64,000 nt of DNA, taken from Moniliella sp. 'wahieum'. Its lineage: Eukaryota; Basidiomycota; Moniliellomycetes; Moniliellales; Moniliellaceae. The stretch covers positions 558,001-622,000 of the forward strand of contig RSEE01000026.1 in NCBI GenBank assembly GCA_003971905.1, written 5' to 3'. The notes below the pieces were generated by a model. It had not been told where the DNA came from. It worked only from the letters and a program-made list of their open reading frames with translations, and did no database searches. Position 1 is the stretch's first letter. The number at the start of each line of letters is the position of its first letter. A program made the translations under genes and the position numbers. Shown here piece by piece: positions 42,294 through 50,628 of the stretch.

Positions 42294-43558
42294 TGGCGCT
42301 CGGTTCGGTCCCAGCGGCGATGGAGAAAGCAGAAGCAAGGGAAAGAAGCACACGGCAGGCAGGCAGAGATGACAAGGTCCCCTTCCCACCAGGCCAGCGG
42401 CCACCGCCGGGCGGTCGACAGCCGCGTGCTTTGTGCTTTGTGCTTCTTGCTTTGAGCTTCTTGAGGTGTGCTTCGTTGCTTGTTGCTTCCTGCGTGCTGC
42501 TGGGCGTGGACGGATGCTTCGCCTTGGGCAGATTGTGCGATCGGCGCTGCCTCGCGTGGCACGGACCACACCGATGCAGGGGGCAGCGGGGGGGGGCGCC
42601 CCCGGCCGCAGCAGAAAACACCCGCCATCAAATTTGCGCCGCCCGGCACGACGCCACTGTTGGGCCCGTGCTCGTTTTTTTCTTGTCTTCCGGCGGCTAG
42701 GAACGCCACCCACTAGCTAGCTCCTCAGTTACTAGTTACTAGGTTACTGCGCTCAGCGCAGCGCGGCGGAAACAGCGTCTCAGTCCAGGCACGACTGGTG
42801 TGGTGCGGCGGACAGCGTCATTGGAAGCTTCACGCTGGTGTCTTTTTAACACCGCTGCTTCCTTGGCGTGGGTTGGGGAGGGAGGCAGAGGTGGCCGAGG
42901 GTGGCTCGTTTCCTGTTCTGCCGTTCATCTTGCCGCCCAACGCCCAGCCCCCCCCTCCCAGCCCACCAGACACGCGTCTGACGCGCTGATGTCGGCCCCC
43001 GCGCGCAAACGTTTGTTGCTTGCACCCCAAAAGCCCGTCTTTTGACTGAGCCTCTGCCTCAAGCCCCAGGGCCTCCAGATCTCAAGTGCCCAACCGTGCC
43101 CGTTCCGTCACATCGACAACCATAGCCACCCGGCTCCACCCGCGGCTGCCGGCGGTTGCCAGTTGCCCACCATGTTCCATCCCCTTGCCCCACCCCCTTT
43201 CCTTTCTATTGTACCTCCTCTCTCCCCAACCGATACTAGCCTTGTGCGACCCGGCCCCGTTCCGCCCCTGTCTCGCCTTTGTTCCGGCCACCTGGTTGCG
43301 CCCCCGAGTGTGCCTTCCCTGTCTTGCCTTGAATGCATCTGCACCACTGCACCCTCTGCCTTGCTGGCCTCGTACAAGCTTCGACCGTCTGACGCTTTTG
43401 GCCGCACCTGCCTCCCTCCGGCCTTGCTCGTCGTCCCTCCCTAAAGCAGTTGAGCCCAGCGCTTCCTACCACGGGGCGTTCCCCCTCGGCGCCAAACAGA
43501 CAGACACAGGCCATGCATGGTGGAACTTCGTATTCAGGAAAGACCTCCCGCTTCCTGA
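42294..43558. other. Spacer between PDA1 promoter and HUB1 3' end
   Basis: No gene recognised. 42700-42760 holds CTAGTTACTAGTTACTAGG-type repeats in the PDA1 upstream region. 43080-43450 has long C/T-rich frames on the plus strand and their shadows on minus, without motifs. Confidence 0.45.
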
Positions 43559-44349
43559 TCAGTACATCTCCAACGACATGCCCTGCAGCCCAGCAATAAC
43601 ACGACACAGACGGAAAACAGGTTAGCGCTCCCACTCTCCACGGCAGCCAAGGCGAGGCGAGGCGGGAAGAACATCAAACATCGAACATCGAACATCGAAC
43701 ATCAAACATCGATCGGGACTCACATCATGGATCTCATCTACCACCACGTGCCCCGCACACCAACGTCAACCCCAAAACACGCGCCTGGTCAGTCATCCCA
43801 TCGCATCGATCTGCCGTTCCCACCTTCCACCCCAAGCAAGAGGTGGCGGGGCAGCGGCCAGGAGGGGGGGGGGGTCACTCACAGTCGGCCAACGTGATGT
43901 GGTCTTTAAAGATTTGGTGCCACTTCTTGAGTTGAATCTAGATGCACACATACGCACACACACACAGACCATGCACACCAGGGCCATCGAGATCGAGGGG
44001 GGCAGGCGGTCAGCCAACGCTGGTTCCTTCCCGCTTCGCGCTACGTCGCGGTGCCAAGGAGAAAGGGGGGAAAGGGGCGCAGGTGAACAGGACGTACACG
44101 TTCAGGAATGGTGCCGGTCTGGGCGGCAATCAGCTTCTTCACGTCCCCAATCGTATCTTCGCTGTCGCATTTGACCACGACTGGACGCAGGGAAGGGGCG
44201 AGGGGCGGGAGGGGGAGGGCAGGACGGGTTAGGCACACAGACCAAGGCAGTGCGGCAGGGAGGAAAGCAAGCAAGCAAGCAAGAAAGGAATGAGAACACG
44301 TACCCTTGCGTCCCAGGCGGTCGTTGGCAATGATCTCCATAAACGTCAT
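43559..44349 (-). CDS. HUB1: Ubiquitin-like splicing modifier HUB1/UBL5, five exons
   Basis: Non-conjugated ubiquitin-like protein that binds spliceosomal components such as Snu66 in known systems. Exons (minus): 44304-44349, 44098-44180, 43883-43937, 43724-43737 and 43559-43582. Introns are 123, 160, 145 and 141 bp, all GT-AG with GTACGT/GTACGT/GTGAGT/GTGAGT donors. Together they encode exactly 73 codons plus stop with no frame correction, the length of yeast Hub1: NDRLGRKVVVKCDSEDTIG, KKLIAAQTGT, IQLKKWHQIFKDHITLAD, YEIHD, GMSLEMY. It ends Glu-Met-Tyr without the diglycine of true ubiquitin, close to the family's double-Tyr end (one Tyr here). Exon 4 is only 14 nt (a microexon). ATG 44349 gives 73 residues; an internal Met would give 70. 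Intron 4 contains an ACATCGA heptamer array. Confidence 0.95.
43671..43714. repeat. (ACATCGA)n heptamer array in HUB1 intron 4
   Basis: Six tandem copies of ACATCGA/ACATCAA, inside the 141-bp last intron of HUB1, ending only about ten bases from the 5' splice site after the 14-nt microexon. Confidence 0.95.
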
Positions 44350-45515
44350 GGTGCGGCAGGCAACGAGCGGCGCACAGGCAATGGGCAAGGGCGATGGTGG
44401 AGATGGGTGGAGGGGCAGGCTGGTGTCGCAGCCAAGCGGGCGGGGGCTTACGTCAGATGACGTGCGGGGGCTGCATGTCCTGCCCTGCCAGCCTGTCGGC
44501 ACACGGCGAGGGAGAGGGCGCTGGGCTGAGGTAAGCGCCAAGCGCCACCAGCTGGCCTGGCCCAAGCGCTGGGGGGGTGGCGCGCCCCCTCTCCAAAGTA
44601 TAACAGGGGTAGCCGAGAGCCTATCGTTTTACATCCTCCTCACGCCCCTCCCTCGCCCCTCCTCTCCCCCCAGCACCCGTTGGGCAGTGCCAAAGGGGTG
44701 CGATTAACGAATCCCTAGACCACGTCCATTTCATTGACAGAGCTTAAGGCTGGGACAGGGGGAACTACGCTACGTCTAAACCTAACCGTTCATCTTGCGG
44801 TTACTGGAGGCGCCACCAGGGTCAAGGAACCAGGGGGATCGCCAGGATATCAGGACCCTCCGGCTCACGCCATCCGGTCCCGTACCCTAGGAAGCGCGTG
44901 TGGACACGGAGGAACGTGGTTGACATCCGAGCGAGGAACCATTTCCACTGAGACTTAGTAGCCAACTCCTTCCAATGCGCAAACTTGCTCGCCGTCTTGG
45001 TGCCGTAGTATCCTCGCGTCTCTCAAAACCAGGGGGAAAAAACGGCTCTTGAGTGCGTCCCTGTCTTTTTTATATTCTTTTATTAGGCGCGAAAAAGCAG
45101 TTCACCACAGCTTGCAACGTTGATTTCCACCGTCAGAATCGTGTGAAATAAGATGGCGTCAATCATGTATTTGGGACACCCACATTCGCTTCAGTCCCAT
45201 AACCCATATGTAGCTGAATACACAGAGTCTACGGTACTAGAGTGCGACTTCTGGGAGCTTTGAGGAATCCTACGGGATTCGTTGCAAAGTGGAAGGTGGT
45301 GCAGCGAAAAAGAAAAACCAACCGTGCATATCCTCCGGTCCAGGTACGTCTTGTCTGGAGCAGGTATGTGCACAATGCTGCGGCAAAGTGAGTCGAACTC
45401 ACGTTCGTGAAAATGACGATGCAATGAAGATTCCCCCGTCCCCCACAGTGTACAGTAGCAACAGTGGGTGGGATGAAGCTGGGTGTATGTTCAACGTTCA
45501 AGGTACGTTCAAGCT

Positions 45516-45534
45516 TGAACGTTGAACGTTGAAC
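45516..45534. repeat. (TGAACGT)n heptamer run
   Basis: Nearly three tandem GAACGTT units (palindrome AACGTT plus G), preceded by CAAGCTTG. The same pair of motifs occurs at 63000-63019. Confidence 0.8.
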
Positions 45535-45634
45535 GCAGGAACGAACGCCCTTAAGAAAGATCGCTCATATTAATGCTAAGGGTTGCCCACCCGTTTACAG
45601 TGGACCCTGGCTCACTTCCCAGCCTCTTTATAGT

Positions 45635-45656
45635 AGAGTGTGTCCAGACACACTCT
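45635..45656. repeat. Perfect 22-bp inverted repeat
   Basis: AGAGTGTGTC, two central bases (CA), then GACACACTCT: ten perfectly complementary pairs. It follows a TTTATAGT run. Could be a protein-binding dyad; nothing else supports a function. Confidence 0.7.
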
Positions 45657-46315
45657 TTGCCGCAACTCAAAAAAAGGATATCCAGCCTGCGCTACTGTAT
45701 AGATCCGACGTGACTAATAAATAGTACGAGGGCGAGGGTTGTGATACATTACTATGCTAATAACCGCCCACAACCATAACCGCCTGTGCAGCGGTCAAAA
45801 CGGAGTGTCCTATATGTGGGGCTGGCGGTATGTATAACAAGTTGGGACCTGTTTGGACAATAAAAGTCTAAGCGGTATAGCACAGCTGAGGAGCAGTGAG
45901 GAGAAGGCTAAGAGAATACAGCGTGTTTGATAAGTAGTGGCACAACTAAAGAGGAGCATGTGATCGATGACGATCTGTTAGGAGAAAGAGGCTGTGGGAA
46001 GGGTTCGTGGTGCGCTCAAGTAGTGCAGGGAACGAACGTGACGCGTGAGGCCTGAAGAGGTGAGATGTGTGAGTGTGTGGCGCAGAGCAGCGCCGTGCTG
46101 GTCGCACCCCAGCGCAATTGCGCTGCTGCGCTCGTCTGACGCAGCCATCGAAACGCCAACAGCTGGCGAGAGGAACGCAGATCCATGTGGGAGCGTATTA
46201 ACCGTGGTCTTCTTCGCCTCGCCGCTCACTCCCTCCCCAATCCCCAATCCCATCCTCGCCCTCCTTCCTCTCCTCGTCCTCCTCGCACTCCTGCACTACA
46301 CTTCCCCGCCTTGTC

Positions 46316-48224
46316 ATGCCTAAAAGGCAATCGGATCGACCTCGGCACTTTCTCGTCGTGCGTTGCCGTCTGTGAGAACGACGGGGTCGCGGTCATTCCG
46401 ACGACGACGGAAACCGCATCACCTATTCCCTTGTCGCATTTAACGGACAGGAGCAGCACGTTGGAAAGGAGTTCACTTTCCCGATCGCGATGGACCCGGG
46501 CACCACGATGGGGACGCACGTCAAGCTAATAATTGGCCAAAGTTGGCGCGACGTTGAGGGCAAATCGAACGTGGATGGTTTCCCCTTCCCATTGGTTGAT
46601 GTCGACGGCCATCCCACCATCCTAATAGAGTCAGAAGACCAAAGGACCAGCATTACACCCCTGAAGAATCTCGTCCATTCTACTATTAAAGATGCGCAAG
46701 ATGGTCGAAGCATCCATTGCGAACCCGTAAAAGACGCCGTGGTGACAGTACCTACCCATTTCAATTCCTTGCAACGTCGGGCTACCAATGCCGCTGCCAC
46801 CAATGCTGGTCTCCACGTCTTGCGCATCATGGACGAGCCCGTTGCCGCCGCAACGGCCTATTACGGTTTGAACGCAATCAAGACTGAGAGCCAGCCCACC
46901 GTACTCGTTTATGATTTTGGCAGCAACCACCTTACGCCGTGTCTCTGCTTACTATGCGCGACCAAACGTTCAAAGTATTGGGCACCAATCATGATCGCTA
47001 CATCGGTGGCCATGACTTTACCAGCCGTTTTGCCGATTATTGCGTTATGATTTGCGAAAGTGAATACCAGAATCAGGACACCCATTTCGATGACCAAGGC
47101 TCTACCCGCAACAGCTTTGCCAACCGTTCGGTTAATAAAAAGGCCACGGAGCGAAAGAACAGGAAGAAGGATCATACTTTCAGCGATTCCTTCCGTCGCA
47201 ATGTCTCCTATGAATGCGAGAGAGTGAAGTGCATCCTCTCCTCCACTGTCTATGCCACAATAGAACTCGACGGAGATGCCTCCGACGAAGGCATTGACTA
47301 TTCCTTCGGTATTACCCGAACTCTCTTTGAACAGGTGTGCGAGTACCTGTTCGATGGCATACTCGATCCTCTCGAAAAACTCCTGGAAGACAACCACATC
47401 GAAAAGGATCAGGTCGCGACGAAATCATCATGGTCGGCGGTTCAACACGGATTCCCCGTGTACGGCGTCTTGTCTCTGAGTTCTTTAACGGACGCGAACT
47501 CGCTACGGCAATCGACCCGGACGAGGTGGTTGCCTGTGGAGCTGCAATCCAGGCTGCCATCCTCTCCGGTGAGGTTACCCTGAAACCCAATCAGGAGGAG
47601 GGTTTAAACGACTCGGTAATAGCCGCCTTTTTATGCGGTGCCCTGCACCCCGGCACGATGAAGGCAATACCACTGAGGATGCAAACGTGCAGTGGGGGAT
47701 ATGGAAGTTCCGTGTCGTCCTCGAATCTGAGCAATCGACCCATCCTTGACGACGCGAAGCAGCGGGTGGGGCGGACATGGACATTCCGTGTCACCCTCAT
47801 TGGACCGGAGCAATCGACCCATCCCTGACGACGCGAAGCAGCGGGTGGGGCATGGACGTTCTGTGGCGACGCCTACGAGTGAGAGCCCTCAACCCATCCC
47901 TGATGATGCGACACAGCGGTTGGGGCGTAAAGATTCCGTGGTCTCGTTTACGAATCGGGGCAATGAATCCACCGCTGTCGAAGCAAAGCAGCAGTTGGGG
48001 CACGACCCTTCGGGGGGAGAACGCCCTCGAATCGGGGAAAAGGAACAGCAACCGGCATTGAGGGCGAAACGGAGACACCGTCCGACATCCTTGATGGTGG
48101 AACTGACAAGGAATGGAACGAATTAGTCGAACGGGTCGTCAATATGTACCACACAAACGGTCTTGTCGACGCTGTGGTATTGGCAAAAGTCTCAACCTTT
48201 CTCCGGCCAAATGCAATCGTCTAA
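46316..48224 (+). CDS. Divergent Hsp70-like ATPase domain with tandem-repeat tail
   Basis: The ATG at 46316 opens [18 protein letters not shown] (after frame steps near 46327-46335), then [10 protein letters not shown], an Hsp70-like THVKLIIG around the catalytic Lys (about 46520), [18 protein letters not shown] (about 46735), [19 protein letters not shown] (46810-46865), VYDFGSNH where DLGGGTFD is expected (about 46910), [28 protein letters not shown] (about 47000) and [19 protein letters not shown]...FNGREL (47430-47510), ending in [19 protein letters not shown]. The actin-like nucleotide-binding fold is thus complete but the phosphate-2 loop is degenerate. Instead of a normal substrate-binding domain there are degenerate 24-26-codon repeats ([11 protein letters not shown] type) and an acidic end ([15 protein letters not shown]). 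Base composition is less GC-biased than most other genes here. Frame steps near 46420, 46925, 47415 and 47690. Could be a paralogue, a Ssz-like factor or a decaying copy. Confidence 0.7.
47735..47990 (+). repeat. Degenerate 72-78 bp tandem repeat in the Hsp70-like gene
   Basis: Three to four copies built round CAATCGACCCATCC(C/T)TGA, GACGCGAAGCAGCGGGTGGGG and ATTCCGTG, decaying toward the 3' side. In one frame each unit reads N-R-P-I-x-D-D-A-K-Q-R-V-G. Confidence 0.8.
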
Positions 48225-48550
48225 TCTCTGCGGCCATGGAGACGGTGGCCTGTGGCAGTGATCAGGGGCATCTAAAGGGGGCCCAGAAGCAACACGACTA
48301 ACCCGTTGATGGAAGGACCCACCTCCGGGGCGAGGGACAGACAGTGGTGTTGAATACCTACGGCAACTGGGCGCCTAGATGGAAAGTCATCATGCTTTCG
48401 CAGTGTTCTATTGGTTACGACGGGGGGGGCAGTGGTTGAGTAGGGTGATATGAGGCCATGCACGAGTCGGGGTATATATGTGGGGGGGAAGGGGGGCATC
48501 GAGTGCGACGGGGCTGCCGGTCAGCATACTCTGGACCCTGGTGCTCACGC

Positions 48551-50130
48551 TTAGTTAGTCATGATGTAGCCGAGCCGATTGGAACTGGGCTTGAAGCTGG
48601 TCCAGCAGCACCCCATCTTGATCACGTGCGCTTGGAGCGAGGCAATCGTCGTCTGGAATTGGTCTTGCCTCGCTCCCATCTCCTCTTTTTCCTGCCTATC
48701 GTGCGACAGCTGGGCTTCCACCTGGACCAAGCGCACCGCCATCACGTCCACTTGGGCCTGGACTTCGTTCCACTCGGCCACCACCGCGTGCGACGGTACC
48801 TGGCCTTGGTCCTTGCGCCAGGCCAGCTTGCACTCTGCATCCTGCCCGTGCCGTCTTGACGCGCAATTGGTCCAGCATCAAGTTCACCTGCTCGGCTCTC
48901 CCGGCCACCTTGTCCGCCCGGGCCGTCGCCTGCTCACTGCGCTTTCGCCATCGTTCCGCTTCGGGACGTTGCGCCTCGTGGTGGGCTTTTGTCACTGGAC
49001 CAACTGAGCGCGCTCCGTGTGCCAAGCCGCCTACGCGACGGAATGCGCCTGCGCTTGTTCCGCCAGCACCTGGCAACGCGCTTGGTCGTGCTGCTGGAGC
49101 GCACGCGAATGCGCTGCGCTATAGCTCCATCACCAGCGTGGTACGGTACCTATTCTCGTGGTGCTGCAGGGCAGCGCCGTGCTGCTGCTGGAGCTGGTCC
49201 CGCCGCGCTACGGTTTCACCCTGGTGGGTTTGCGTCGCAGCCAACTCGGAGCGTCCATGGGCCAACTCCCGTTCCAGCCCACCGCGCATCTCGGTCCAGA
49301 CCCGCTCGGTCTCCTGCGCTTGCACCCGCACCTCGTCCCGCTCGGGCGGCAGTGGCAGTTGCACGGGTGTTGCCTCCTCCGTCTGGCCCACTTGGGCTTC
49401 CGCCGTGGCCAGGGTTGCAGACGTGCTCCCCACGGTCGATTTGACATGCGAAATTCACAGCGATTGGACGTCAAAGTGATCCGGGGGGCGCGATTGGTAG
49501 GCGTCTGAGGCTGGGTCGGCGTCGGGGGATTGTGGGATTGGGATTGGGATTGGTGGCGGGTATGGTTGTCGTGCGATGCTGCTTCTCCCTCTCTTCTTGT
49601 TCCTCTTCTTTGTTCCTCTCCAGCTGGAGGCAGGGAGATGGGTCAAGAACGATGGGCTGTCCGAGTACGCTGGTGCTCAGACTCCGCTTCATCCCACCGC
49701 CTAACGACGACACAACGCTACCCCGGGGCCCACGCCTCGTCCTGCGGCACTACTCCAATTGCTCGGACCCAAACGAGCCCGCTGCATCCGAACGCACCCA
49801 GTTGAACGGCCGAGGATGCGTGGTGGCCTCCTCTTATTCTTCCACTTGCCTTGAGTCTTACTCTTGCCCTTGTTCTTTTTGTTCTTGCTCCTGGTCTAGC
49901 GGCAGGAGGGCATCCAAGGTGTGCCAAATGTGGGTCAGATGGGCCAGACCCGAAGATACCTCGTCGTCATTCCACACGTCCCAATGGCTCGACTCGCTTG
50001 ACAGAGAAACCGAAAAGGCGCGGGGTTGGGGCTTGGATTCGAGCAGCGCTCGAGGGCCCAGGTGCGGAAAGCGGTAGACGAGCTGGGTGAGAACGTCGGT
50101 GGCCAAGTGGGAGAGCGGGCGAGTGGAAGA
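48551..50130 (-). CDS. Coiled-coil protein, family not recognised
   Basis: I do not recognise the family. On the minus strand, about 50090-49870 encodes a well-formed segment (HLATDVLTQLVYRFPHLGPRALLES, then SSHWDVWNDDEVSSGLAHLTHIW and a Gln/Glu-rich end). Then a Ser/Pro segment (about 49713-49500), then a long helical, Gln/Glu/Arg-rich region without prolines (TERVWTEMRGGLERELAHGRSEL about 49330; ARRDQLQQQHGAALQHHENRY about 49160; EAERWRKRSEQATARADKVAGRAEQV about 48950; VAEWNEVQAQVDVMAVRLVQVEAQLS about 48780; ARQDQFQTTIASLQAHV) and stop at 48551. This predicts an extended coiled coil of over 250 residues. At least five frame steps. Start codon not identified; a C-run with CAG near 50130 could be an intron acceptor. 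Divergent from the Rho GEF. Confidence 0.5.
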
Positions 50131-50270
50131 AGACTGGGGGGGGGGGGGGGGGGGCAGGCTATATGATTGGGTGGTGATGTGGGGCGTGCTGCGGCAAAGC
50201 AGGCGGCAAAGAGGCGGCAGCCCTGTGGCGGTGCTCTGTGCGTGTGGCGCAGTGTGGGCGTGGGGGTGCC

Positions 50271-50332
50271 ATGTGACATGTGACATGTGATGCAAGGGGT
50301 GGGACATGCATGACATGTGACATGTGACATGC
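50271..50332. repeat. (TGACATG)n heptamer arrays
   Basis: Two blocks of three TGACATG units (50271-50292 and 50311-50332) separated by a short G-rich spacer, in the divergent spacer between the coiled-coil gene and the Rho GEF. The junctions form the palindrome ACATGT. Confidence 0.9.
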
Positions 50333-50603
50333 GAGGGACGAACGATGATCGATGATTCATCCAGAGACCTACACGCACTGCACGAGTCCACCGCATGCAT
50401 CCACCACTGCGTCGGGGGAGGGCGGGCTGGTGCGGCGGGTGCGGCTGGGGCACCTGGGGGCACAGGCGTGACGCGTGAGATCTGAGAGGCGCACTCGCCG
50501 CACTGGCCCACACTGGCGCCGCGCCAGCGCACCGTGCTTCCGCGGCGGAACGGCAGCGGCGACGGGTGAGCGGGCAAGGGTGGCGGGGTGGGGGACGCGT
50601 GAT

Positions 50604-50628
50604 GGGTGACGGGTGACGCGTGACGTCA
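50604..50628. promoter_or_regulatory. GTGACGCGTGACGTCA cluster before the Rho GEF
   Basis: ACGCGT overlapping TGACGTCA, preceded by GGGTGACGGGTGAC. Same element class as at 10449 and 33671. Regulatory role inferred. Confidence 0.35.

Larger units (their letters stand above)
44350..46315. other. Intergenic, AT-richer from 45.0 kb, no gene recognised
   Basis: HUB1 upstream region followed by about 1.2 kb (45000-46200) of visibly lower GC. Contents seen: a perfect 22-bp inverted repeat at 45635-45656, TGAACGT heptamers at 45516-45534 and an ACGTGACGCGTGAGG element at about 46037-46051, some 270 bp before the Hsp70-like start. Several ATAATAAATAGT-like tracts. No RNA gene or protein frame supported. 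Confidence 0.45.

Noticed and set aside
43086-43625. 179-codon plus-strand ORF overlapping the HUB1 3' end
   Set aside because: C/T-rich low-complexity frame with no motif; it overlaps the last HUB1 exon antisense, and other frames are open too.
45370-45425. tRNA-like GTGAGTTCGACTCAC on the minus strand
   Set aside because: The hairpin leaves only a 5-nt loop when the stem is paired, no acceptor or anticodon arm can be drawn, and no D-arm is present.
46316-48224. Mobile element or viral origin for the Hsp70-like gene
   Set aside because: No terminal repeats, target-site duplication, integrase or polymerase nearby; cellular Hsp70 landmarks are clear.
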